64,000 nt of DNA, taken from assembly GCF_014858725.1 (NCBI RefSeq), contig NZ_AQGV01000012.1:372001-436000 (forward strand), written 5' to 3'. This stretch comes from Pseudoalteromonas aurantia 208. Lineage in GTDB: Bacteria > Pseudomonadota > Gammaproteobacteria > Enterobacterales > Alteromonadaceae. Position numbers and translations under genes: made by a program. Under the pieces are notes generated by a model that searched no databases, had not been told where the DNA came from, and saw nothing but the letters and a program-made list of their open reading frames with translations. This document shows positions 45,886 to 54,589 of the stretch, piece by piece; the stretch's first letter is position 1; each line of letters begins with the position of its first letter.

Positions 45886-45953
45886 TAAAGAGTGGTAGCC
45901 TATAGTTACTCGGTTGTTTAACTCCTCAGTTAAACATTAGAGCCGGAAAATAT

Positions 45954-46038
45954 GCGGATGTGGTGGAATTGGTAGACACGCTACCTTGAGGGGGTAGTGC
46001 TTTCGGGCGTGGGGGTTCAAGTCCCCCCATCCGCACCA
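45954..46038 (+). tRNA. tRNA-Leu (anticodon GAG)
   Basis: A complete class II tRNA with encoded CCA. The acceptor GCGGATG (45954-45960) pairs with CATCCGC (46028-46034), then A and CCA (46036-46038). The anticodon arm CTACC/GGTAG encloses the loop TTGAGGG, placing GAG as anticodon, which reads leucine codons CUC and CUU. The variable arm carries a short helix (TGCTTTCGGGCG), and the T arm reads GGGGGTTCAAGTCCCCC. Position after secG matches leuU of other gammaproteobacteria. Confidence 0.95.
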
Positions 46039-46066
46039 AATTAGAGTTTTTTAACAACTCATTCAA

Positions 46067-46093
46067 AAACCCGATATATTTATCGGGTTTTTT
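46067..46093 (+). terminator. Terminator after tRNA-Leu
   Basis: AAACCCGATA (46067-46076), loop TATT, TATCGGGTTT (46081-46090), then TTT. It ends the secG-tRNA transcript. The next 100 bases to helD show no other clear element. Confidence 0.9.
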
Positions 46094-46194
46094 GTTTTCA
46101 GTAGTTTATAATAACCGTTTACTTTACTGGTGAAACACAGTTTTTTCTTTATGATTTCATATACTTCAATTATGCTATAACAATATTCCTCTAG

Positions 46195-48195
46195 TTGTTA
46201 CCGATCGTGATATTTATAACGCCATTAATATTTAAGTATTTCACGCCTTACATCTGTACCACCATTAGCGATACAGGGATAGTGTTAGATAGCCAAGCAG
46301 GTCAGTCTGAATCATACCAATGGGCTCGTTTGAACACCCCTCCCATGATTGAATATAAACGGTTTGTTCATTATTTGGTGATCCGACATGGTCAAACAAC
46401 AACAAAAATTCCTTTAAAAATAGAAAAACCAGATGAACTTAAGTGTTTTCTACAAAAAGCTTGGGCTGTTGCGCACCGAGGTGAATTATGTGACCGGATC
46501 AGAAAACTAGAAACACTACTAAAAGTCAGATACTTGTCACACGGTCTATACGATATGGTTAAATCAGCCATTGCGCCGTTTAGTGAGCAATGGTTACCTT
46601 GGGCGGCTCAGCTAACGTTTGACCACAATTTAACAGATGCGATTATGACTTTAACTGAATTGGACTCTTGGTCTAAGCAAGATCTGAGTGAATTTAAAGA
46701 AGCATATGTCAATTATAAACTATCTGAGCATGAGGCGTTTTTTGACACAGTTGAAAACCAGCCTTTGACCGCTGCTCAGCGACGTGCCTGCGTAATTCAA
46801 GATGAGCGGCAATTATTACTGGCCGGAGCTGGCACCGGAAAAACCAGTGTGATGGTGGCTAAAGCTCAGTATTTGTTTTACACCCGACAAGCATATGCAA
46901 AACAAGTATTATTATTGGCTTATGGTAAGCAAGCTGCACAAGAAATGTTAAACAGAGCAAGTCATTATCCTACCTTCCCTGACTGTATGACTTTCCATAA
47001 ACTAGGTTTACATATTATTGAAAGTGTAGAAGGGGTGATGCCTAAAGTGTCAGAGCTTGCTCAAAATGAGATAAGTAAACGGGCGTTTGTTAGGGAAACC
47101 ATTTTACTCTTGTGTCAAGAGGAGCAATATAGGCTCCATTTAATAAGGTATGTTAAACAAGTTCAACGTGCTGATGTTGTTGATATTCATGATTATTTAG
47201 ATAGCTCGAAGGGTAAGCGACTCATTTGTGACTTTAGTACATCACTTGGTTTACTTAAATGTAGACATGCTACGACTAGTCTTGCAAAACTAGAGAGTCA
47301 GTTCAACGAATCATTGGCTTGTGTTAGACCTATTTTAGCAGAGTATACTCTATATCTAAGTAATGAGGGAGCCATTGATTTTGAAGATATGATCATTCAA
47401 TCTATTGATTATGTACAAAGTAAAAAGTTTATGTCTCCTTGGACACATTTACTTGTCGATGAGTTTCAGGATATTTCTCCGATTCGGGCGAAGCTGCTCA
47501 AGTCCTTAATTGAACAATCTGAGCGGCATTACTTATTTGCAGTCGGTGATGATTGGCAATCAATATATAGATTCAGTGGCGCTGATATTGGGCTTACCAC
47601 GGACTTTACGCATCACTTTGGTGATGGCACTGTTACTCAGCTAGATAAAACCTTCAGATATCCTCAAGGGCTTTTAGACGTAACGAGTCGATTTGTGTGT
47701 GCTAATCCAGCACAAATTATGAAACGTATCACAGCACATAATGTTCAACACTGTACGCCACTTGTATATGTTGAAGAACCTACAGAGGAGCAGTCATTAT
47801 CGCTCACTTTAGAAAGTCTAAATAAGCAGGCAGAATGTTCAGTGAGTGTACTATTGTTGGCACGCTACCATAAGGTGCTACCAAGTAAACAGCAAATAGA
47901 TGAGATGAATCATCGTTATCAACACCTACACCTGCGGGTGATGACATTTCATGCTGCGAAAGGTATGGAAGCTGATTATGCCGTGATACTTGGATTAGCC
48001 GGTGGTGCCAATGGGTTCCCCGCACAGGATACAGCGGTGGCATTTTTAGATGCATTACTTCCGGATAAAGAGCCGTTTCCTTACGCAGAAGAACGACGTT
48101 TATTCTATGTGGCATTAACTCGTGCTAAGCAACAGATATACCTGATCATACCGCCAGGAAGCCACAGTGAGTTTGTGCAAGAGCTAGATAGTTAG
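46195..48195 (+). CDS. helD: DNA helicase IV HelD
   Basis: HelD is a superfamily 1 (UvrD/Rep-type) 3'-5' DNA helicase with a helicase IV N-terminal domain, acting in recombination. The 666-residue product compares well with the 684-residue E. coli protein: LLLAGAGTGKTSV (Walker A), LLVDEFQDISPIRAKLL, FAVGDDWQSIYRFSGADI, RYPQGLLDV, MTFHAAKGMEADYAVILGL and RRLFYVALTRAK. The start is uncertain: TTG 46195 or GTG 46207, neither with a clear ribosome binding site. It stands alone between a terminator and the FIST gene. Confidence 0.92.
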   Translation: MLPIVIFITPLIFKYFTPYICTTISDTGIVLDSQAGQSESYQWARLNTPPMIEYKRFVHYLVIRHGQTTTKIPLKIEKPDELKCFLQKAWAVAHRGELCDRIRKLETLLKVRYLSHGLYDMVKSAIAPFSEQWLPWAAQLTFDHNLTDAIMTLTELDSWSKQDLSEFKEAYVNYKLSEHEAFFDTVENQPLTAAQRRACVIQDERQLLLAGAGTGKTSVMVAKAQYLFYTRQAYAKQVLLLAYGKQAAQEMLNRASHYPTFPDCMTFHKLGLHIIESVEGVMPKVSELAQNEISKRAFVRETILLLCQEEQYRLHLIRYVKQVQRADVVDIHDYLDSSKGKRLICDFSTSLGLLKCRHATTSLAKLESQFNESLACVRPILAEYTLYLSNEGAIDFEDMIIQSIDYVQSKKFMSPWTHLLVDEFQDISPIRAKLLKSLIEQSERHYLFAVGDDWQSIYRFSGADIGLTTDFTHHFGDGTVTQLDKTFRYPQGLLDVTSRFVCANPAQIMKRITAHNVQHCTPLVYVEEPTEEQSLSLTLESLNKQAECSVSVLLLARYHKVLPSKQQIDEMNHRYQHLHLRVMTFHAAKGMEADYAVILGLAGGANGFPAQDTAVAFLDALLPDKEPFPYAEERRLFYVALTRAKQQIYLIIPPGSHSEFVQELDS

Positions 48196-48288
48196 TTATT
48201 AATTAGTAATTTAGGTGGGCAAATATTGTCGTATTTGGTGAACCACTGCTAAATTTATAACATTCCCTATATATTATGAAATCTAGAA

Positions 48289-49407
48289 ATGGAAACAAGA
48301 CAGTTTATTTACCAAAATCAGCAATGGGAATCTGTGCCAATTGTTGATGAAAATGTGCAGCTTGTTACAGTCTTTTTTAGTATTTATGACAGAAAGACAA
48401 CGATATTGAGTTCTTTAGCCAAATACTATCCTAACGCGGAGATTGTGGGCTGTAGCAGTGCGGGGGATATCGCTGCAGCGCAGTTATATGATGATGCGAT
48501 TGTTATAACCACCTTTACATTTTCAAAAACCTGTATTCGAGTATTTAATCGTTCAATAAGCGATAGTTCATTGCCTAACTTGTGCCAAAAAGCCGTTGAG
48601 ATGTTAAAGGAGCCGAACCTTAAGTGGTTGATGGTATTGAGCGACGGACATGTTCTTAATGGCAGTGAAGTGGCTGAGTGCTTAGGAGCCGCGTTTGGTA
48701 ATAATGTGGTAATTACAGGAGGGTTAGCTGGCGATGGAGAGCGCTTTTCAAACACAGCCTTGTGGCATATGACACCGTTGGCAGAAGGGTCTATCATTTT
48801 ATGCGGCTTTTATTCTGACTCGCTGAATGTAAGCTATGCCAGTGTTGGCGGGTGGGATTCTTTTGGCCCAAGTCGAGAAATAACACGGGCAGAAGGAAAT
48901 CGTTTGTATCAGCTCGATAATGAGCCTGTAATTACGTTATATCGTAACTATTTGGGCCCTTATGCGAATGATTTACCGGCATCAGCTTTAAGGTTTCCTT
49001 TACAAGTTAGAAGCTCGTCCAGTAATCAACCAGTCATAAGAACTATATTGGGTATTGATTATGAAGACAATAGCATGGTATTTGCTGGAGATATGCCGCA
49101 AGGTGGCCAGGCCCAGCTGATGAAAGCAAATTTTGATAGGCTTATTGACGGTGCTAATAGGGCCGTGACCTCGGCTTTAGAAACACCTCACAATACAACC
49201 GGTGTAGCATTGTTGATCAGTTGTGTTGGGAGAAAGTTAGTGTTGGGACCGCGGGTGGAAGAGGAGTTAGAGGTGGTGTTTAGCCAATTAACTGATGGGT
49301 TTCAAACAATGGGATTTTACTCTTATGGTGAAATTGCGCCAATTCAGGCGGGTGGGCGGTGCTTATTGCATAATCAAACAATGACTGTCACATTAATTTC
49401 TGAATAA
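48289..49407 (+). CDS. FIST-domain sensor protein (NosP-like candidate)
   Basis: The 372-residue product has an N-terminal FIST domain (about residues 22-220, with VGCSSAGDI and ITGGLAGDG) and a FIST-C domain (about 225-365), with no membrane segment. FIST proteins are sensory input modules encoded beside signalling output proteins. Some, named NosP, bind haem and sense nitric oxide. It is one base upstream of a GGDEF/EAL gene, so it probably controls that enzyme by direct contact. Haem binding cannot be decided from sequence. Small-molecule sensing of another kind is possible. Confidence 0.85.
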   Translation: METRQFIYQNQQWESVPIVDENVQLVTVFFSIYDRKTTILSSLAKYYPNAEIVGCSSAGDIAAAQLYDDAIVITTFTFSKTCIRVFNRSISDSSLPNLCQKAVEMLKEPNLKWLMVLSDGHVLNGSEVAECLGAAFGNNVVITGGLAGDGERFSNTALWHMTPLAEGSIILCGFYSDSLNVSYASVGGWDSFGPSREITRAEGNRLYQLDNEPVITLYRNYLGPYANDLPASALRFPLQVRSSSSNQPVIRTILGIDYEDNSMVFAGDMPQGGQAQLMKANFDRLIDGANRAVTSALETPHNTTGVALLISCVGRKLVLGPRVEEELEVVFSQLTDGFQTMGFYSYGEIAPIQAGGRCLLHNQTMTVTLISE

Positions 49408-49408
49408 T

Positions 49409-51307
49409 ATGCATCATTTATTGGCTAGATTACTTAAAAAAAGTGGCTTTTCTGGCATAGATTCACCGCAATACGCGCGACTTATTGGCTTATTGTCAGA
49501 AGCATTTGAACATGCAGATGAAGATCGCTGGATGCTCGAACATAGCTTGAATTTAACCAGTAAAGAGTTAACTGAAAACAATTTAGAGCTACGGACTAGG
49601 TTGGTTGATATTGATAAGTATCAACGTAGTTTAGAATTGGCACTGACAAGGCAAAAAGCCATACTGGATGCAAGTCCAGAGGTTGTTGTAGAGTTTAACA
49701 TTAGTGGTGAGATCACACATATAAATCAAAATGGATGTAAATTTATCGGCTGTGACGAACATACAGCATTGGCGCTCGATGCAACGCAAGTACTTCACAC
49801 AATTCTATCCTTGCTGACTTCTCCCGATATTTTTATTGAGCAAATTCAAGCGATGTTTGTATCTAAAAAAGCACAACTTACTGGTAATTTCGAAACAATT
49901 CATGGTCAATTCTATGAATATTATAGTGTCCCTGAATTGATTCAGGGGGAGTATATCGGACGAGTATGGTGCTGCCGAGATATTAGCGACCTTAGGGCAC
50001 AAAAAGTCTTGTTATCACAACAAGCAAATCGTGATTCGCTTACAGGCCTTGCTAATAGGTTTAATATTATAGAAACCGTCAACCGGATGATAAAAAAAGA
50101 AAACACTCAACCATTTGCACTTGTATTAATAGACTTAGATGATTTTAAGAAAATTAATGATAGTTTGGGCCATTTGGCCGGTGATGATGCACTTAAAATT
50201 AGCGCTAAGCGGTTAGAAAGAAGAGTCGTTAAACCAGATTTGCTCGCGCGACTCGGAGGGGATGAATTTTTAGTGGTATTAACCACGCAAGACTTACAAG
50301 AGATCCACTTGCGTCTGGCGCATATTCTCAGCGCTTTTCATGACCCTATTAAAATCGAAGGTAATTGTTACCAGTTATCACTGAGTGTTGGTGTTGCAAC
50401 TTACCCTGCTCATGGCGACCAAGTATCTGAGATACTTGGAAAAGCCGATATTGCAATGTATCAAGCAAAAAAGCAGGGTAAGAATCAGTATAAATTATTT
50501 GACGCTGCGTTAGAGGAACGCGTTCAGAAGGCAATTTACATCGAAGAACGGTTACGTCAAGCGATTTTATTAAAGCAATTTGAGCTTTATTTTCAGCCGA
50601 AAATAGATATCTCCTCGAGAGAAGTTATATCACTTGAGGCGCTTATACGATGGAATGTAAATGGTCACATGATATTTCCAGATGAGTTCATTCCAATTGC
50701 GGAAGACAAAGGGTTGATTGGGAAAATAACCGACTGTGTTTTAGAGATGGCGTGCGAAACGCTGAGCCAGTGGCACGGATTAGCGCATTTAAAAAACCTA
50801 TCTATCGCAATCAATATTTCAGGCAAAGATATTAGCGTTGATAATTTCTTTGAAAAGCTGGCTGGACTGCTCAAGAGGTATAAATTTGAGCCTAGTTTAC
50901 TAGAATTAGAGCTGACAGAAAGTGCATTGATTAGCAATCTAGCTAATGTAAAAGATACGCTGATGCATTTAAAAAATTTAGGTATTAAGGTGGCAATTGA
51001 TGACTTTGGTACCGGTTACTCTTCATTGGCATATTTACAAGCTTTAGATATTCATTACTTAAAAATAGATAGACAATTTGTGGCGGCGTTACTTACAGAG
51101 CCTAAAGCGGAAGCCATTGTACAGAGTATTATTGATGTAGGGAAAAACTTAGGACTGGGATTAATTGCGGAGGGAGTAGAGCAAGCTGATCATTTAGCAA
51201 GATTAGATGCAATGGGCTGTGATCAAGCACAAGGGTATTATATTTGTCGACCATTACCCCTGTCAGAGCTGATTAAATTCATTAGTGGTCAGAGGAAGTG
51301 CACTTAG
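49409..51307 (+). CDS. PAS-GGDEF-EAL c-di-GMP enzyme
   Basis: The 632-residue product has an N-terminal coiled-coil region (about residues 40-85), a PAS-like domain (about 85-200), a GGDEF domain with intact RLGGDEF near residue 282, and an EAL domain with intact SLEALIRW near 409, ELTES, DDFGTGYSSL, LKIDRQFV and AEGVE. Both catalytic motifs are intact, so it may make and degrade c-di-GMP. The RxxD inhibitory site before GGDEF reads VKPD, so product inhibition is probably absent. No membrane helix is seen. It follows the FIST gene by one base. Confidence 0.93.
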   Translation: MHHLLARLLKKSGFSGIDSPQYARLIGLLSEAFEHADEDRWMLEHSLNLTSKELTENNLELRTRLVDIDKYQRSLELALTRQKAILDASPEVVVEFNISGEITHINQNGCKFIGCDEHTALALDATQVLHTILSLLTSPDIFIEQIQAMFVSKKAQLTGNFETIHGQFYEYYSVPELIQGEYIGRVWCCRDISDLRAQKVLLSQQANRDSLTGLANRFNIIETVNRMIKKENTQPFALVLIDLDDFKKINDSLGHLAGDDALKISAKRLERRVVKPDLLARLGGDEFLVVLTTQDLQEIHLRLAHILSAFHDPIKIEGNCYQLSLSVGVATYPAHGDQVSEILGKADIAMYQAKKQGKNQYKLFDAALEERVQKAIYIEERLRQAILLKQFELYFQPKIDISSREVISLEALIRWNVNGHMIFPDEFIPIAEDKGLIGKITDCVLEMACETLSQWHGLAHLKNLSIAINISGKDISVDNFFEKLAGLLKRYKFEPSLLELELTESALISNLANVKDTLMHLKNLGIKVAIDDFGTGYSSLAYLQALDIHYLKIDRQFVAALLTEPKAEAIVQSIIDVGKNLGLGLIAEGVEQADHLARLDAMGCDQAQGYYICRPLPLSELIKFISGQRKCT

Positions 51308-51409
51308 TATTTGCACTATAACGAGCTGAACTTGAGGTTTCTGACGTTTGTCACTTTGGTATTTAGGATTGTTTTGTTATTGTTGATAAAAACACAGAAG
51401 GAGTGAAGT

Positions 51410-51640
51410 ATGAGTGGAACAACAATGATATTTTTAATTGTGCTTGTATCTGTAGGTTTTGGCGCATTTAGAGAAATATATATGACTAAACTGGAGCTAA
51501 AAAAGCAAAGTAGTAAAGGTGGCAAAGATGTTGATGAACTAAAGTCTGAAATTTCGACTTTACGAGAGCGAGTAGAGGTGCTTGAAAAGTTAGTGACTGA
51601 TGATGGTTATCAGGTCGCGAAAGATATTAACCGATTATAA
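51410..51640 (+). CDS. PspB-like small membrane protein
   Basis: The 76-residue product has one N-terminal membrane helix (about residues 5-22) and a charged C-terminal coiled coil (SEISTLRERVEVLEKLVTDD) that resembles PspB of the phage-shock system in layout and motif. Unlike pspB it stands alone with no pspA or pspC nearby. A strong ribosome binding site (AAGGAG) precedes ATG 51410. It may be a paralogue with its own role, and the name is tentative. Confidence 0.7.
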   Translation: MSGTTMIFLIVLVSVGFGAFREIYMTKLELKKQSSKGGKDVDELKSEISTLRERVEVLEKLVTDDGYQVAKDINRL

Positions 51641-51693
51641 CTAATAACAATAAATTGCTAGGAAGGCGCAAAGCCTCCCTTATCTCAACTTAT

Positions 51694-52353
51694 TTACACT
51701 TCGTATGAAATGGGGTCTTGAGCATTGTTGAGTGAAAAAGCTTCTAAGCGCTCTTGGCACGCTCCACACTTTCCGCAGGCATGCTTGCGGCCATTATAGC
51801 ATGTCCATGTATGGCTATAATCTAGGCCCATTTTTAAGCCGTCAGTTAGTATATCTATTTTAGTATTGTTTAAATACGGACTAACAATCTCGACTGCATC
51901 ATAATTGGCAATGCGGCACACATCGTCCATTTTTTTTACAAACTCAGGTCGACAATCAGGGTAAATTGCATGGTCTCCCGAGTGTGCACCGTAGAAAACT
52001 TTACTGGCTTTGATTGATACGGCGTAACCAACAGCCAGAGAAAGTAAGATCATATTTCGATTCGGTACAATGGTACTTTTCATACTCTCTTCTTCATAGT
52101 GGCCCTCAGGTACCTCAATATCATCAGTCAGCGATGAACCGCCAATAAGTTGGTTGATAGCTGAAATGTCAACAATTTTATGAGCGATGTTAAGTTGCTC
52201 ACATACCTCAGCCGCAACTTCTAGTTCTTTAACGTGGCGTTGGCCATAATTAAACGATAATGCATACACTTCATGTCCTGAACGGACAGCTTTATTTAAA
52301 ACTGTGTATGAATCCATACCGCCAGAATAAATCACAACAACTTTTTCGCGCAT
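51694..52353 (-). CDS. queC: 7-cyano-7-deazaguanine synthase QueC
   Basis: QueC converts 7-carboxy-7-deazaguanine to preQ0 in queuosine synthesis, using ATP and ammonia. The 219-residue product has the PP-loop SGGMDSYT, conserved [17 protein letters not shown] and the zinc site ([19 protein letters not shown]). Starting at ATG 52353 ([12 protein letters not shown]) is preferred over an extension to 52428 that would overlap the queE promoter region. It is divergent from queE across about 120 bases. Confidence 0.96.
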   Translation of the reverse strand: MREKVVVIYSGGMDSYTVLNKAVRSGHEVYALSFNYGQRHVKELEVAAEVCEQLNIAHKIVDISAINQLIGGSSLTDDIEVPEGHYEEESMKSTIVPNRNMILLSLAVGYAVSIKASKVFYGAHSGDHAIYPDCRPEFVKKMDDVCRIANYDAVEIVSPYLNNTKIDILTDGLKMGLDYSHTWTCYNGRKHACGKCGACQERLEAFSLNNAQDPISYEV

Positions 52354-52475
52354 AACTCTTTTGCCTCGATTTTGATAGAGGTTTACTTCAGGGCGCGATA
52401 TACTACACGGCCGGCGAAAAAATAACAATTTTCATCGGCATTTTTTTGAGTTTAGAAAGTTGTATCGGAGCTGTT

Positions 52476-53141
52476 TTGTACAAAATCAACGAAGTTTTTG
52501 AAACTATTCAAGGTGAAGCGAGTTATACGGGCGTCCCATCTATCTTTTTGAGGTTACAGGGCTGTCCAGTAGGCTGTTCATGGTGTGATACTAAGCAAAC
52601 ATGGGATGTAAACACGACATATTTGGTATCACTTGATAAAACGGTTGAGAAAAAAGCAGATTCAGAGCTTTGGGCCGAAGCGTCAGCAGAGCAAGTTGTT
52701 AGTTTGTTTAAAGAAAGAGGTTACTTAGCTAAACACGTTGTGATCACCGGTGGCGAACCTTGCATGTATGACTTAGTGCCATTATGTGAGCAATTACATG
52801 ATGCTGGGTTTTCAACGCAAATTGAAACCAGTGGTACGTTTGACATTAAAGTACCTCAGAGCACCTGGGTCACTGTGTCTCCCAAAATTAATATGCGGGG
52901 GGGTTATAAAATTCTGGCTGACGCGATGCAACGTGCCGATGAGATTAAACACCCAGTTGCAATGCAAAAGCATGTTGAAGAACTAGAAGCTTTATTTTTA
53001 GAAACGGGTGTTACACCGAAATTGGTTTATTTACAGCCAATTAGCCAAAAGGCTAAAGCGACTAAGTTAGCGATAGACACATGTATGAAGAAGAATTGGC
53101 GTTTATCGATACAAGTTCATAAATACATTGGCATAAACTAA
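52476..53141 (+). CDS. queE: 7-carboxy-7-deazaguanine synthase QueE
   Basis: QueE is a radical-SAM enzyme that forms 7-carboxy-7-deazaguanine in queuosine synthesis. The 221-residue product has the cluster motif CxxxCxxC (LQGCPVGCSWCDTK), ITGGEPCMYDL and conserved VTVSPKINMRGG. TTG 52476 (YKINEVFETIQGE after the initiator) is preferred because GGAG stands five bases upstream. A TTG at 52446 has no such site. The enzyme acts just before QueC, and the two genes are divergent. Confidence 0.95.
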   Translation: MYKINEVFETIQGEASYTGVPSIFLRLQGCPVGCSWCDTKQTWDVNTTYLVSLDKTVEKKADSELWAEASAEQVVSLFKERGYLAKHVVITGGEPCMYDLVPLCEQLHDAGFSTQIETSGTFDIKVPQSTWVTVSPKINMRGGYKILADAMQRADEIKHPVAMQKHVEELEALFLETGVTPKLVYLQPISQKAKATKLAIDTCMKKNWRLSIQVHKYIGIN

Positions 53142-53190
53142 AGCCTTTTGATATTTGGTGTGTGAATGCTAAGGAATCATGGAAAGGGAC

Positions 53191-53216
53191 AGGCACAACG
53201 TATTTGGTTGTGCCTT
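53191..53216. terminator. Hairpin between convergent queE and bcp
   Basis: AGGCACAAC (53191-53199) pairs perfectly with GTTGTGCCT (53207-53215) across a seven-base loop. Neither strand has a strong T run, so it is a candidate two-way terminator only. Confidence 0.5.
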
Positions 53217-53221
53217 AAAGA

Positions 53222-53695
53222 TTAGCTATTTTCGCTAATGTAATCAATAACTACTTGATGATGTTCTTTTGTTTTGAACTTATTAAATACATGCTTAATC
53301 GTACCATCTTGACCGACTAAAAAGCTTAGTCTATGAATACCATCATATTCTTTCCCCATAAATTTTTTGAGTCCCCATACACCAAATGCATCAGCAATTG
53401 CGTGATCTTCGTCAGAGAGCAAATCAAAATTCAGTTCTTTTTTAGTTTCGAAGTTTTTCAACTTTTTGACCGGATCTGGACTTATGCCCACAGCAACTGT
53501 ATTTAACTGTGCTAACTGTTGTTTGTGATCCCTCAGTTGCTCAGCTTGTACGGTACAACCCGGCGTGAGCGCTTTTGGGTAAAAGTACACCAGAACTTGC
53601 GTGCTGTTTAATAGCGATGCAAGCTCTATGGCTTCACCGTTTTGATTATGTAAGGTAAAAAGTGGGGCGTTATCACCCGCTTTGAGTGTATTCAT
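53222..53695 (-). CDS. bcp: Thioredoxin-dependent peroxiredoxin Bcp (PrxQ), single-cysteine form
   Basis: Bcp reduces peroxides with thioredoxin. The 157-residue product has the peroxidatic cysteine C47 in LTPGCTVQAEQLRDH. In E. coli a resolving cysteine lies five residues later, but here that position is glutamate and no other cysteine exists in the protein, so it must work as a one-cysteine enzyme. It is cotranscribed with gcvR, as in E. coli, with an 11-base gap. Confidence 0.94.
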   Translation of the reverse strand: MNTLKAGDNAPLFTLHNQNGEAIELASLLNSTQVLVYFYPKALTPGCTVQAEQLRDHKQQLAQLNTVAVGISPDPVKKLKNFETKKELNFDLLSDEDHAIADAFGVWGLKKFMGKEYDGIHRLSFLVGQDGTIKHVFNKFKTKEHHQVVIDYISENS

Positions 53696-53706
53696 TCAAG
53701 TAATCC

Positions 53707-54240
53707 TTAGCGAATGCGTCTTAGTATATAATCTACGTCTAAACTACTGGAAAGATCTTCAAATTTGATCTTAAAAGTATCTACGTCAACATTGGTAGGT
53801 ATATTTATTTCTAGTTCGCAGCGCATATGTGTATCGGTGCTTTTTTGGTAGGTATCTGATTTTAAAGAGCATATATTAATACTTTGCTCAGCAAAGAAAC
53901 GTGTAACTTTACTTAGGGTACCCGGAGTATCTATACCGTTATATTCAAGTGTATATCCGGCGCTGAAATCTGAGTGGTAATGCGTACTTGTGCGTTTCAT
54001 CATGGTAAGTAAGCCTAGCTCCATGCCTTTGACAGGCAAGGTGTGCTCAACACGACTTATGGCCGACATGTCACCACTTAGTAACATTATGAAGGTAAAT
54101 TCATTGCCTAAAATGGCGATACGGCTGTCAGTAATATTACAATGACAATCACTGACTAATTGCGTCAGTTCACTGACAATACCGGAGCGATCTTCACCGA
54201 TGGCTGTTAGTACCAATTGTTGGTTTTCAAAAGCAGTCAT
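53707..54240 (-). CDS. gcvR: Glycine cleavage system transcriptional repressor GcvR
   Basis: GcvR binds glycine and GcvA to repress the glycine cleavage operon in E. coli. The 177-residue product has two ACT domains (about residues 7-85, opening LVLTAIGEDRSGIVSELTQL, and 93-170, with DTPGTLSKVTRFFAEQSINI). It has no DNA-binding domain, as expected. It starts at ATG 54240 and is followed by bcp on the same strand, the E. coli order. Confidence 0.93.
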   Translation of the reverse strand: MTAFENQQLVLTAIGEDRSGIVSELTQLVSDCHCNITDSRIAILGNEFTFIMLLSGDMSAISRVEHTLPVKGMELGLLTMMKRTSTHYHSDFSAGYTLEYNGIDTPGTLSKVTRFFAEQSINICSLKSDTYQKSTDTHMRCELEINIPTNVDVDTFKIKFEDLSSSLDVDYILRRIR

Positions 54241-54589
54241 TCAAGGTGCCTAAAATTGGGTCAGGATTACTCACGAAGCTTCAAATGCTGCAGTAATACG
54301 ACGAATAATTGATATTTAACCAAAAATAGTAACATAGATACGCCATCAAGGCATGGTTGATTTTGTAATAAGTAGGTTAAATATGCAATAAATGAACGGC
54401 TTTCTTGTGTTTAGTAGCTTTGGAAAGTACCATAGTGTCGTTTTTGCGTTTGCAACTAGTGAAGCGCTTTTATTTATGTTTTATCTGTTTAATTAAGACA
54501 TAGTTTTATATTTTACAGTGAACCAAATCAGCATTCCCCACTCATAGTATTGAATTAAAAAATAAAGGGTTTGCTAAGGAGAATAATCA
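54241..54589. other. Gene-free stretch between gcvR and bamC
   Basis: These 349 bases separate two divergent genes and hold both promoters. I find no ORF with family support, no tRNA and no strong hairpin. In E. coli the dapA gene lies between these genes, but no trace of it is readable here. The bamC ribosome binding site AAGGAG is at 54576-54581. Confidence 0.8.

Noticed and set aside
52354-52475. preQ1 riboswitch between queC and queE
   Set aside because: I could not find the conserved core or pseudoknot pattern of known preQ1 classes in this short gap.
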